A stretch of DNA of 47,990 nucleotides from an uncultured Pelagibacteraceae bacterium (GCA_902564565.1 CACFBW010000008.1:1-47990); one strand, 5' to 3'. Positions 27,114 to 36,010 are shown, counted from the first letter of the stretch. Notes: generated by a model not told the origin, from the letters alone. Numbers and translations: made by a program.

Positions 27114-29343
27114 AAAAATATTAAAATATTTTTCTTTTTCAATTATCTTATTGGGATTATTAGTAGGTTATCTAAGTTTTTTTGGTATTGAAACAAAGAG
27201 TTTTAATAAATTAATTCAAGATAAGTTATCAAAATCAGATGATAGACTTAAAGCAAAACTTGACAAAGTTAAAATTCTATTAAATTTATTAGACTTTTCC
27301 ATTAATATTAAAGCTTCAGATGTAGATCTGATGAATGAAGATAAAAAAATTCAACTTAAAAATATCAGCACGAACTTTTCACTAGGAGCATTTTTAAAAA
27401 AAGAATTTGGAATTAAAAATGTATCTATAGAGTCTAAGGATAGTAACTTAAAAGACGTAGTAAATTTCATCAGAATTTATAAGAACAGCCCACAGTTAAT
27501 CATTTTTGAGAAAATGTTAAAAAAAGGTTTAATTAATGCAAATATAAAACTTAATTTTGATGAAGATGGAAAAATAAAAAAAAATTATCGGGTTAAAGGC
27601 CTAGTTAAAGATGCAGAAATTAGATTACTAAATAAAGATATTGTATCAAATATTGATTTTAATTTTAATGTTCAAAAAAAATTATACTCAATTAAAAAGG
27701 CAAAAATTCAATACAAAGGAATAAATTTTTTATCGAAAGAGATTAAAATCATCCCACCAAAATTTTCAGGGCGACATCTTCAAATAAAAGGTGACATAGG
27801 CCATAAAACTATTAACTTAGATTCTGAACAATTATCAATATTTTTTAAACAAGGTTCAGAAAACTTTAAAAATGTAAAATTAAGTTCTGATAGCAGTTTT
27901 TCTATTTTAATAAAAAAAAATAAAAAAATAGACTATGTCATTGATTCGAAAATTAAATTAGATAAATTAAATTATAAAATAGATCAGGTAAAACTCAAAG
28001 AATATATTCCAAGTTTTAAAGGCTTGATAGATTTTGAAGATCATGAAATTAAATTGAAAATTGAAAAAGATGTTTTTACTGCTCAAGGTGAGGGGAACTA
28101 CATAATTGGGACACAGCCTGAAAAAATACATTATAAAATACGAGTACCCAGGAACGAAAGTAATCGTCCTTTTTCATATGAAACTAAAATTAATATTAAT
28201 GAAAGTCCACTTAATATAGAATTTTTAAAATATCAAAAAAAAGAAAATAAAGATTCAACACTTTTTATTGAAGGCAATATAGGAGAAAAAAATATCCGGT
28301 TTAATAAAATTTTATTTAATGAGTCAGAAAATAATTTTTTAATTAACCAACTACTCTTAACAAAAGATCTTAAAATAAAATCTATTAATTTGGCCGATTT
28401 AGATTTCGTTAATAATAATAAACAAAAAAATAAAATTCTTTTAAAAAGAGATAAAGATAACTATTTAATTACCGGTGAAATTTTTGATGGTAGTAAATTT
28501 CTGGAAGAAATTTTAACAAGTGATCATGAGGGTGGAATATCTAGATTTTTTAACAATCTTAGCTCTAGTATAAAAATTAATTTAGATAAAGTTTTTATAG
28601 GAGATGCTGACTTCTTAAAACCTTTAAAAAGCGATATGAAATTCAAAAAAAATAATTTAATAAATTTAAATTTGTCAGGATATTTTCTTGATAATAAAAA
28701 GCTTACGTTAACAATTAGAACAAATGCAAATAGTGAAAAAATAACAACTCTTTTTGCTGGAAATGCAAAACCCCTAGTTAAAAAATATAAATTCATTAAA
28801 GGTTTTGAAGAAGGTTCATTAGATTTTTATTCAACTAAAAAAAATAATTCATCAATGTCAAAATTAAAAATTAATAACTTTAAACTAAAGGAAGTCCCTG
28901 CATTAACTAAAATTCTTACTTTAGCATCTCTACAAGGTATTGCCGATTTGCTCACAGGTGAAGGCATTCGTTTTGATGAATTTGAAATGGATTTTGATAA
29001 CAAAAAAAGATTAATGACTATTAATGAAATTTATGCAATTGGTCCCGCCATCTCAATACTGATGCAAGGTTATGTTCAAGATAAAGAACTAGTAAGCCTT
29101 AAAGGTACTCTTGTTCCTGCAACAACAATAAATAAAGCTATAGGAAAAATTCCTATTTTAGGAAAAATTTTAGTAGGAAAAAAAACAGGTGAGGGAGTAT
29201 TTGGCGTTAGTTTTAAAATAAAAGGCCATCCCAAAGAATTAAAAACAACAGTTAATCCAATTAAAACTTTAACACCACGATTTATTACTAGAACTTTAGA
29301 AAAAATAAAAAACACTGAAATTAAAATTGAAAACGCAAATTAA
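27106..29343 (+). CDS. AsmA-like inner-membrane/periplasmic protein
   Basis: A 745-residue protein with one N-terminal membrane helix (about 6-25) and a long beta-strand-rich periplasmic part. The C-terminal region (about 580-720: GSLDFYSTKK, LTLASLQGIADLLTGEGIRFDEFE, VKKTGEGVFG-like segment) resembles the AsmA-like/DUF3971 C-terminus. Such proteins form chorein-like bridges proposed to carry phospholipid between membranes (YhdP/TamB/AsmA group). It overlaps prfB by 8 bases and the convergent tyrS by 4. Substrate not deducible. Confidence 0.75.
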   Translation: MLKKILKYFSFSIILLGLLVGYLSFFGIETKSFNKLIQDKLSKSDDRLKAKLDKVKILLNLLDFSINIKASDVDLMNEDKKIQLKNISTNFSLGAFLKKEFGIKNVSIESKDSNLKDVVNFIRIYKNSPQLIIFEKMLKKGLINANIKLNFDEDGKIKKNYRVKGLVKDAEIRLLNKDIVSNIDFNFNVQKKLYSIKKAKIQYKGINFLSKEIKIIPPKFSGRHLQIKGDIGHKTINLDSEQLSIFFKQGSENFKNVKLSSDSSFSILIKKNKKIDYVIDSKIKLDKLNYKIDQVKLKEYIPSFKGLIDFEDHEIKLKIEKDVFTAQGEGNYIIGTQPEKIHYKIRVPRNESNRPFSYETKININESPLNIEFLKYQKKENKDSTLFIEGNIGEKNIRFNKILFNESENNFLINQLLLTKDLKIKSINLADLDFVNNNKQKNKILLKRDKDNYLITGEIFDGSKFLEEILTSDHEGGISRFFNNLSSSIKINLDKVFIGDADFLKPLKSDMKFKKNNLINLNLSGYFLDNKKLTLTIRTNANSEKITTLFAGNAKPLVKKYKFIKGFEEGSLDFYSTKKNNSSMSKLKINNFKLKEVPALTKILTLASLQGIADLLTGEGIRFDEFEMDFDNKKRLMTINEIYAIGPAISILMQGYVQDKELVSLKGTLVPATTINKAIGKIPILGKILVGKKTGEGVFGVSFKIKGHPKELKTTVNPIKTLTPRFITRTLEKIKNTEIKIENAN

Positions 29344-30575
29344 TTTATTTTTATAATTACGTGATTTTTTTTTCCATGAGATAATTTTAAAATATTTTCG
29401 TTATTAAAATTTTCTAAAGAAATGTTAAATGTATCATCTACAATGGGATTATTGTTTATTTTAATGCCTCTGTTTTTTATTGTTCTTCTAACTTCACTTT
29501 TTGAGGTTAATAAGTTTGAAGCTATTACAAGGTCAATTATATTAATTCCATCTTTAATTTTTTCTTTTTTAATTTTAATTGATCGCAAATCATCTCCCAC
29601 CGATCCTTCCCCAAAAGTTTTTTTTGCAGTTTCTTCTGCTTTATGAGCCGCTTTCTTTCCATGCAACATAGTGGTAGCTTCATTTGCTAGTAATATTTTT
29701 AAATCATTGATATTTTTATCTTTGATTTGTTCAATTTTGTCTAAACCAATATCTGTAAACATTTTAATAAATTTTAGTACATCTCTATCATCCGTATTTC
29801 TCCAAAATTGCCAATATTCATAAGATGATAAAAGTTTTTCATCTAACCATACTGCACCTTTTTCTGTCTTACCCATTTTTGCACCAGATGCCAAAGTGAT
29901 TAATGGTGTAGTTAATCCAAAAACTTGTTTGCTTGAATGTCTTTTAATTAATTCTACTCCATTAACAATATTTCCCCATTGGTCAGAGCCACCCATTTGC
30001 ATCAAGCAGTTTTTAGTTTTGTTTAACTCTAAAAAATCATATGCTTGTAAAATCATATAATTAAATTCCATATAACTTAATGATTGATCTCTATCCAAAC
30101 GCAATTTAACACTATCAAAGCTTAACATTTTATTAATTGTAAAATGTTTTCCAATATTTCTTAAAAATTTTATATAATTTAGTTTACCAAGCCACTTGTA
30201 ATTATTTACAAAAATGGGTTTAGTTTTTGGATTATTTGTTTTTAAATATATTTTAAAAATTTTTTCAATATTTTTAATATTTTTTTCAATTTCTTTTTCT
30301 GATAAAATTTTTCTAGTCTCATCTTTTCCAGAAGGGTCACCAATTCTTGTTGTTCCTCCTCCAAGTAAAACTATAGGTTGGTGTCCATATTTTTGTAGCA
30401 TTCTAAGACACATTATTTGCAATAAGCTACCCACGTGTAGACTAGATGCGGTGCAATCAAAACCAATATACGCTCTTATTTTCTTCTTATTCATTAACAT
30501 TCCCAATTCATCACAATTAGTACATTGATTAAAATAATCTCTTTGCTTAAATTCGGATAAGAATGAATTTTCCAT
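29340..30575 (-). CDS. tyrS: Tyrosyl-tRNA synthetase
   Basis: Class I synthetase charging tRNA-Tyr. The HIGH-like motif reads HVGS near residue 47, the tyrosine-binding YMILQAYDF and QMGGSDQWGN are present, and the KMSKS loop reads KMGKT. A C-terminal S4 RNA-binding domain (about 345-411: LTSKSEVRRTIKNRGIKIN) completes the bacterial form. Length 411 is normal. It is divergent from anmK with a 58-base spacer. Confidence 0.96.
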   Translation of the reverse strand: MENSFLSEFKQRDYFNQCTNCDELGMLMNKKKIRAYIGFDCTASSLHVGSLLQIMCLRMLQKYGHQPIVLLGGGTTRIGDPSGKDETRKILSEKEIEKNIKNIEKIFKIYLKTNNPKTKPIFVNNYKWLGKLNYIKFLRNIGKHFTINKMLSFDSVKLRLDRDQSLSYMEFNYMILQAYDFLELNKTKNCLMQMGGSDQWGNIVNGVELIKRHSSKQVFGLTTPLITLASGAKMGKTEKGAVWLDEKLLSSYEYWQFWRNTDDRDVLKFIKMFTDIGLDKIEQIKDKNINDLKILLANEATTMLHGKKAAHKAEETAKKTFGEGSVGDDLRSIKIKKEKIKDGINIIDLVIASNLLTSKSEVRRTIKNRGIKINNNPIVDDTFNISLENFNNENILKLSHGKKNHVIIKIN

Positions 30576-30633
30576 ATTTTTTAAAAACAGTGTAGAATCA
30601 ATATACTTTATTTGAATTAATTAAAAAATATAT

Positions 30634-31761
30634 ATGAGTAAAAGTTTTTATAGCCTAGGTTTAATGAGCGGAACATCAATGGATGGGGTAGACGTTTCAA
30701 TTATAAATTCTGATGGTAATGCTAAATTTGAAGGAATTTTAAACAAATATTTTCAATATAGTGATGATCTTCGTAAAAACCTCATAAGTAGCAGGGATAA
30801 AATTAATAGCTCTAAAGACCTCAAAATATACTCGAAAGAACTAGATGCTCTACAAAAAGAAATCACTTTGTTTCATTCTAAAGCAATTAATGAAGTGATT
30901 AAAGAGATTGATTTTAACATAGATATTATTGGTTTTCATGGACAAACAATTTTTCATAATGCAGATGAGAAAATTTCAAGACAATTAGGGGATGGAAATC
31001 TATTGTCTCAATTAGTAAAAAAAAAAGTTGTTTATGATTTTAGGCAAAATGATTTAAAAAATGGGGGACAAGGTGCACCTCTGACACCAATATTTCATAA
31101 AATAATTTCAAAAGAAATAAAAATTGATCCACCCCTTTGCATACTTAATTTAGGGGGCATTGGAAACATAACAGCTATCGAGTCATATGAAAATTCAGCT
31201 TTAGTGAGTTGTGATATTGGGCCAGGAAATTGTTTAATAGATGAATGGGTGCGTAAAAAAACTGGAAAAAAATATGATAAAGATGGCTCAATTGCAAAAT
31301 TGGGTAAAACAAATTTAGTAATTTTAAATCAGGCTTTAGATCATCATAAAAGTTTGAAAACTAAAAATATTCTTTCTTATGATTATAAAGATTTTGATTT
31401 AAATTTTGTGCGTGGACTTTCATTAGAAGATGGCGCTGCAACTATAACTGAATTCACTGGTTCTATATTAGGAAAAAGTATTTTAGATTTTTTAGACAAA
31501 CTAGATAATAAACATAGAAAAATTTTAGTTTGTGGAGGAGGGAGAAAGAATTTAACATTAATAGAATCTATAAAAAAAAAATTGGTAGAAAAGCATACAA
31601 TGGAAAACATCGATGATTATGAAATTGATGGTGACTTTATAGAGTCCCAAGCTTTTGCCTATTTGGCTATTAGGTCTTTTCTTAAACTTCCAATTTCTTT
31701 TCCTAAAACGACTGGATGCAAAGAGCCGTCAATAGGTGGTGTATTGGTTGAAAATTTATAA
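30634..31761 (+). CDS. anmK: Anhydro-N-acetylmuramic acid kinase
   Basis: Phosphorylates and hydrolyses 1,6-anhydro-MurNAc to MurNAc-6-phosphate in cell-wall recycling. The family signature GLMSGTSMDGVDV is at about residues 9-21, followed by FHGQTIFHN, FRQNDLKNGGQGAPLTP, and the C-terminal VCGGGRKN. Length 375 is normal. It is the last core gene before the methylated-osmolyte island and is closed off by a strong hairpin terminator. Confidence 0.95.
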   Translation: MSKSFYSLGLMSGTSMDGVDVSIINSDGNAKFEGILNKYFQYSDDLRKNLISSRDKINSSKDLKIYSKELDALQKEITLFHSKAINEVIKEIDFNIDIIGFHGQTIFHNADEKISRQLGDGNLLSQLVKKKVVYDFRQNDLKNGGQGAPLTPIFHKIISKEIKIDPPLCILNLGGIGNITAIESYENSALVSCDIGPGNCLIDEWVRKKTGKKYDKDGSIAKLGKTNLVILNQALDHHKSLKTKNILSYDYKDFDLNFVRGLSLEDGAATITEFTGSILGKSILDFLDKLDNKHRKILVCGGGRKNLTLIESIKKKLVEKHTMENIDDYEIDGDFIESQAFAYLAIRSFLKLPISFPKTTGCKEPSIGGVLVENL

Positions 31762-31763
31762 AA

Positions 31764-31794
31764 AAAGCGCATAGTTTTTCAACATATGCGCTTT
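31764..31794. terminator. Bidirectional hairpin terminator between anmK and the DmdA-like gene
   Basis: Arms AAAGCGCATA (31764-31773) and TATGCGCTTT (31785-31794) pair perfectly over 10 bp with an 11-base loop. On the minus strand the stem is followed by a T6 run, so it is best as a terminator for the DmdA-like gene. On the plus strand CTTTAATTTTAATT follows, so it may also end anmK. It is the only convergent junction in the window with a proper terminator. Confidence 0.85.
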
Positions 31795-31810
31795 AATTTT
31801 AATTAATTTT

Positions 31811-33169
31811 TTATCCTTTAACTACTTCTCTAGTATTAGCGTTAAAAGATTCTTTAAATGGAATATCAACTATCACTGCATCAACAGGTGTTCCTGGGGT
31901 ATCAGAATATTTAGCAGGTAAATGAACTTTGTATTTAGTTCCAACTTTGCCTTTAGGGAAGCCATTAGCGTTTAACGTTCCATCAAATGGAACATATCCC
32001 ATTGCTATATTTTGTTTTTTTTCAGGGTGATACCAAGGAGATGTGATAAATCCAATTGGATCTCCACCATCTGCATTTGAGATTAACCAAAAATCAGGAG
32101 CGTACTCTTCAATCGGTTTTCCACCCAGCTCAAGTCCAACCAGTTGAAGCTTGTAAGGTTTTTTACCTGATTTAATTTCAGCGCCCATTTTTTCTAAAGC
32201 TGCTTTACCAACATAGTCAGCTTTTTTATTCCATTCACCTTTTCCAGATAAAGAAACTTGATAACCTAAATTACATTGAAAGGGATTATGTTGCATATCC
32301 ATGTCTTGACCCCAAGAAAGAATTCCAGCTTGAATTCTTCTGTGGTGAGCAGGAGCAATAACCATTAAATTATGTTTTTTTCCTGCTTCAAGGACTGCAT
32401 TCCACATATCATCAGCATATAAAGTTGCATTTCTTAAATATATTTCGTAACCCGCTTCTCCTGAAAAACCAGATTGAGAAATTACACAACTTCTTCCACC
32501 AACTTTAACTTCTGCTAAACCATAGAAAGGCATATTGTTTAAATCAACTTGATCACCAAGTAAATCTTTCATTAGTGCTTTTGATTTAGGTCCTTGAATT
32601 TGAACTGGACAAGCATCAATTTCTTCAATTGTACAATTAAATCTTCCATCAGCATTAACACCCTGAAGGTACATCCCAATATCTGAGTCTGATAATGAAA
32701 ACCAAAACTCATCTTTTGAAATTCTAAGAAGAATTGGATCATTTAAAACTCCACCATAAGCATTACACAAAATTACATATCTAGCTCTCATAGGTGAGAT
32801 TTTAGTTGCATCTCTAGTTATTACGTAATCAGTAAATTTTTCTGCATCTGGTCCTTTAACTCTTATTTGTCTTTCAACAGCAACATTCCACATTGTTACG
32901 TGGTTAACAATTGCATCATACTCTACCATTGCGCCGCCATCTTCTGGTTTTACATAACCTCTTGGATGGTAAATACGATTGTAAACTGTCGCTCTCCAAC
33001 AGCCAGCTTGCATTGATAAATGCCAGTATGGTGATTTTCTTACTCTCGTTGAAATTAACATTTCAACCTTTGTAGGCCCACTTTGTCTTAAGTTGTACGG
33101 AACTTCTCGATCAGATTGATCAACAGAAGTTACATGTTTTAGTTTAGTATAGTCAAATTCGTTAGACAT
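31811..33169 (-). CDS. DmdA/GcvT-like tetrahydrofolate-dependent demethylase (substrate unknown)
   Basis: A 452-residue aminomethyltransferase-fold protein. Features seen in DMSP demethylase are present: WNVAVERQ (94-101), TRDATK (118-123), NDP (143-145), SLSDSD (158-163) and HNPFQCNLGYQVSL (294-307). The segment at 233-241 reads SGFSGEAGY, more like GcvT/sarcosine dehydrogenase than the lysine-containing SGWSKQGGY I remember from DmdA. It is also about 80 residues longer than SAR11 DmdA. I infer methyl transfer from a methylated osmolyte to tetrahydrofolate, probably not the canonical DmdA reaction. It overlaps the MTHFR-like gene by 8 bases. Confidence 0.7.
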   Translation of the reverse strand: MSNEFDYTKLKHVTSVDQSDREVPYNLRQSGPTKVEMLISTRVRKSPYWHLSMQAGCWRATVYNRIYHPRGYVKPEDGGAMVEYDAIVNHVTMWNVAVERQIRVKGPDAEKFTDYVITRDATKISPMRARYVILCNAYGGVLNDPILLRISKDEFWFSLSDSDIGMYLQGVNADGRFNCTIEEIDACPVQIQGPKSKALMKDLLGDQVDLNNMPFYGLAEVKVGGRSCVISQSGFSGEAGYEIYLRNATLYADDMWNAVLEAGKKHNLMVIAPAHHRRIQAGILSWGQDMDMQHNPFQCNLGYQVSLSGKGEWNKKADYVGKAALEKMGAEIKSGKKPYKLQLVGLELGGKPIEEYAPDFWLISNADGGDPIGFITSPWYHPEKKQNIAMGYVPFDGTLNANGFPKGKVGTKYKVHLPAKYSDTPGTPVDAVIVDIPFKESFNANTREVVKG

Positions 33170-33890
33170 ATTTGTTCTCCATCAACCACTTGTTAGTTTC
33201 CTTCAAGCCGCCGAATGTATAAATGTGGAAGAAATCCGTATGCGATTTAACTTTCCCTATTAAATCATTTGGGTCTTTAGGTTTCATTAAATCTAATGCC
33301 TTACTAAAATTAGATTTAAGAAAATTTAAGGAATTTTTTGCTCCTACAATATTAGCAAATTTAATCAGGCTAGTTATTTTAAGTGGCCCAGTAATTCCAA
33401 CATGAACTGGTATTGTTTGTTTAGAAATAAAGTCTATTATTTTCTGAGAGTCCAGTAACCATTGAGTTACTATATAGTCAGCATAAGGCTTTTTATCTTT
33501 CATAGCTTTTTCTAATTTTGAATCGGATATATCAGGACTCCCCTCTGGATGTCCAGCGATTCCTATCTTCATCTGCTCAAAATAACCTGTCTCTAAAATT
33601 TGAATTGAGCTGTCAAAACTTCCAATGGGCTCTCGACTCCCTCCAATAACTAGGACCTGCTTAACTCCCACGTCCTTACATATAGAAACATACGCTTTAA
33701 GTTGATTATCATTTTCAATAGATCTAGCAGGGAAATGAGGTATTGGATTCAAGCCTTTTTTCACTAGTTTAGCAGCTTGTTCGGCAGTATCTTTATACTC
33801 ACCACCTGGGAGCATAGTTACATACACATCCTTCAAAGCTGGCAAGGTATCCAGGTCAGTTTTAGGTCCAATTTCCAAAGAAAAATTCAT
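33162..33890 (-). CDS. Short methylenetetrahydrofolate reductase-like protein
   Basis: A 242-residue MetF-type barrel, shorter than the usual 290-300. Visible MTHFR-like features are FSLEIGPK at the N-terminus, NPIPHFPAR (about 51-59), VLVIGGSREPIG (about 79-90), the well conserved IGIAGHPEGSPD (about 114-125), TQWLLDS and VGITGP. Translational coupling to the DmdA-like gene suggests it oxidises methyl-THF produced by demethylation to methylene-THF, the reverse of the biosynthetic direction. That direction is inference from context. It may use altered cofactor contacts given the changed motifs. Confidence 0.65.
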   Translation of the reverse strand: MNFSLEIGPKTDLDTLPALKDVYVTMLPGGEYKDTAEQAAKLVKKGLNPIPHFPARSIENDNQLKAYVSICKDVGVKQVLVIGGSREPIGSFDSSIQILETGYFEQMKIGIAGHPEGSPDISDSKLEKAMKDKKPYADYIVTQWLLDSQKIIDFISKQTIPVHVGITGPLKITSLIKFANIVGAKNSLNFLKSNFSKALDLMKPKDPNDLIGKVKSHTDFFHIYTFGGLKETNKWLMENKYV

Positions 33891-33919
33891 TACGGGATAT
33901 TTATTTATTTTAAAATATC

Positions 33920-33947
33920 TGTCTATAAAAATCGGCCTTTATAGACA
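33920..33947. repeat. Perfect 10-bp inverted repeat between opuAB and the MTHFR-like gene
   Basis: TGTCTATAAA (33920-33929) and TTTATAGACA (33938-33947) flank an 8-base loop AATCGGCC. Neither strand has a strong T-run after it, so a simple terminator is doubtful. It could be an RNA-processing hairpin separating transporter and enzyme messages, an attenuator, or an operator for a promoter serving the MTHFR-like/DmdA-like pair. The MTHFR-like gene has no obvious Shine-Dalgarno. Confidence 0.55.
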
Positions 33948-33953
33948 AGAAGG

Positions 33954-34838
33954 TTATCTTTTTATCCCTCTATGCTTTTGTATTCTTCGACCATATTCTT
34001 GGGTGATTCTATCAAAGATAATAGCAAGCGCTACAATGGCTAATCCATTAAACAATCCTAATGCTAAATATTGGTTTGATATAGCTCTTAGAATTGGAAC
34101 ACCTAAACCTTTTACCCCAATCATAGATGCTATAACAACCATAGCTAATGCCATCATTATAGTTTGGTTTACACCAGCAAAAACAGTTGGAAGAGCCAAA
34201 GGTATTTGTACAGTTTTTAACTTTTGTAATTTGGTTGCACCAAAAGCTTCACTTGCTTCTATTGTTTCTTTGTCGACTTCTCTTATTCCTAAATTAGTTA
34301 ATCTTATCACTGGAGGTATAGCGTATATACAAACAGCAATTAAACCAGGGATTTTACCGATACCAAGTAACATCAATATAGGAATTAAATAAACAAAACT
34401 TGGAATGGTTTGCATCATATCCAAAACAGGAAGCATTGCTTTTTCAACTCTGTTAGATCTTGCCATTAGTATTCCTATCGGTATTCCAACAGCTATACAC
34501 ATAATTGTACAAACGGTTATGATTGCTACAGTTGCCATACAATCTTTCCACATACCAAAGTAACCTATCAACATAAAAGCAATTACACTTCCAACTACAA
34601 GTTTCCAACTTCTTGAGCCCAGCCAAGCTAATGCACCAAGTACTAATAATATTATTGGCCAAGGTGTAGCTAATAGTAATTTTTCTAACCTTATTAAAAA
34701 AAATAATAATGGATCAAAAAAAGCTTCTATACTATCACCGTAAGCTCTAGAAAATTCTCTAAAAGTATGATCAATCCCTTTTCTTAATTCCATTAGGGAA
34801 GTACGTTCCATCACAGGAAATTTTGTTAAAAATTCCAT
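33954..34838 (-). CDS. opuAB: Glycine betaine/quaternary-amine ABC transporter permease
   Basis: Inner-membrane permease of the ProW/OpuAB type, 294 residues, about six or seven membrane helices after an N-terminal amphipathic region. The permease-ATPase coupling (EAA) motif lies around residues 192-215 (EASEAFGATKLQKLK, IPLALPTVFAG). It has a clear Shine-Dalgarno (AGGAAT). It follows the binding-protein gene opuAC but is separated from it by a terminator-like hairpin. No ProV/OpuAA ATPase is encoded in the window. Confidence 0.92.
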   Translation of the reverse strand: MEFLTKFPVMERTSLMELRKGIDHTFREFSRAYGDSIEAFFDPLLFFLIRLEKLLLATPWPIILLVLGALAWLGSRSWKLVVGSVIAFMLIGYFGMWKDCMATVAIITVCTIMCIAVGIPIGILMARSNRVEKAMLPVLDMMQTIPSFVYLIPILMLLGIGKIPGLIAVCIYAIPPVIRLTNLGIREVDKETIEASEAFGATKLQKLKTVQIPLALPTVFAGVNQTIMMALAMVVIASMIGVKGLGVPILRAISNQYLALGLFNGLAIVALAIIFDRITQEYGRRIQKHRGIKR

Positions 34839-34854
34839 TTTATTCCTAAAAAAA

Positions 34855-34886
34855 TTAACGAGCCTATAATTAAATAGGCTCGTTAA
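34855..34886 (-). terminator. Strong hairpin plus T7 tract between opuAC and opuAB
   Basis: Arms TTAACGAGCCTAT (34855-34867) and ATAGGCTCGTTAA (34874-34886) form a perfect 13-bp stem with loop AATTAA. In the minus-strand direction the stem ends in a T7 tract, followed directly by the opuAB Shine-Dalgarno. This has the form of an intrinsic terminator with partial read-through, which would make binding protein more abundant than permease. Confidence 0.85.
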
Positions 34887-34898
34887 ATAAATTATATA

Positions 34899-35918
34899 TT
34901 AAAGACCAGCTTTAATTTTTTTCTTAGCAGCTCCAGATACCCATTTACCCCAAACATCTTCATGTTTAGATAAAAACTCAATAGCTGCATCTGAACCTTT
35001 AGCTTGGTTATCTGCCATGTATACAAGCATTCCATTCATTACTTCACCTGGATAAGTACGTTTTTTAACATATTTTAAAGCGTCTTTTCCTCCAGTTTTA
35101 GCAAAGTTTGCTGTAACGATAGAGTTAACTTCAGATTTAGTCCATGCAGTTGGTTTTGGATCTGCACAATCTTGCTCAGCTAAAGTTATACAGTTATCCC
35201 AGTTGTCTCTGCTGTGAAACTTCACACCAAAATCTACAGGAATTAAACCATATTTTCCAACCATTGAAGTTGGGTTCCAATAGTAACCAAACCAAGGACT
35301 TCCAGAGTCAGCTGCTTTAGATATTGTACCATCTAAACCTGCTGCAGAACCTGGATCGATTAATACCCATCCTTTTTTTTCCATTTCAAAAGCTCTAAAA
35401 AGATTTGCATTAGCTAACTGACATCCCCATCCAGCTGGACAACCAACAAACGCTCCTTTTGAAGGATCTTCTTTTGATGGAAACCATTCGGGATGTTCTA
35501 AAATTTCCATAGCTGTCATACCTTTGATCTCAGGAATTTTTTCAACAGTTCCTGGAGTTATCCACCAACCTTCACCAAGGCCAGTAATCGGTGCTTTGTT
35601 AGCTATAATTAATCTTTTTTCTGAAACAGCTTTTTTTAAAGGTGTGTAAACAGCATTTGCCCATTGTTCTGGGTTCATATCTGGTTCACCTTTTTCATCC
35701 ATAGATGTAAAAGTAGGCATAGTTGCTCCTGGTATAAGTTCAACCTCGCAACCATAACCTTTTTCTAGGATTATTTTGTCTACGTTCGCCATTAACTCGG
35801 CAGAAGCCCAGTTTTGTTCAGCGATAACTAGTTTTCCACATCCTGCATTAGCAACTCCACCAAAAGAAGTGAAACCAAATAAAACAAGTGCAGAAAAAAT
35901 TATATTTCTTATTTTCAT
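34899..35918 (-). CDS. opuAC: Glycine betaine/quaternary-amine ABC transporter substrate-binding protein
   Basis: Periplasmic binding protein of the ProX/OpuAC class, 339 residues. A signal peptide (about 1-25, ending VANA) precedes mature CGKLVIAEQNW. Tryptophans likely to build the cation-pi cage for a trimethylammonium or dimethylsulfonio group are in EQNWASAE, GEGWWITPG, AGWGCQ and SPWFGYYWNP; which of them contact ligand is inference. It has a strong Shine-Dalgarno (AAGGGG). Glycine betaine, DMSP or a related compound is the expected ligand. Divergent from bhmt. Confidence 0.92.
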   Translation of the reverse strand: MKIRNIIFSALVLFGFTSFGGVANAGCGKLVIAEQNWASAELMANVDKIILEKGYGCEVELIPGATMPTFTSMDEKGEPDMNPEQWANAVYTPLKKAVSEKRLIIANKAPITGLGEGWWITPGTVEKIPEIKGMTAMEILEHPEWFPSKEDPSKGAFVGCPAGWGCQLANANLFRAFEMEKKGWVLIDPGSAAGLDGTISKAADSGSPWFGYYWNPTSMVGKYGLIPVDFGVKFHSRDNWDNCITLAEQDCADPKPTAWTKSEVNSIVTANFAKTGGKDALKYVKKRTYPGEVMNGMLVYMADNQAKGSDAAIEFLSKHEDVWGKWVSGAAKKKIKAGL

Positions 35919-35984
35919 TTTTTCCCCTTAATTAATTAAAGTAATTGATCAAAACATAATGATTAAAAAAAAGCAAATTTCGTT

Positions 35985-35997
35985 CAACTTATAGTTG
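35985..35997. repeat. Inverted repeat in the opuAC/bhmt divergent region
   Basis: CAACT-TAT-AGTTG is a perfect 5-bp inverted repeat with a 3-base centre, 67 bases from the opuAC start and upstream of the bhmt promoter candidate. Its position between divergent transport and catabolic genes suits a transcription-factor site. It is short, so chance is possible. Confidence 0.25.
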
Positions 35998-36010
35998 TAG
36001 ATAAAATGTT

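Noticed and set aside
31811..33169. Calling this gene dmdA outright
   Set aside because: Several motifs match, but the segment corresponding to the substrate-side lysine region differs and the protein is about 80 residues longer than SAR11 DmdA as I remember it.
34003..34392. 129-codon plus-strand frame inside opuAB
   Set aside because: Complement of the permease helices; coding evidence is all on the minus strand.
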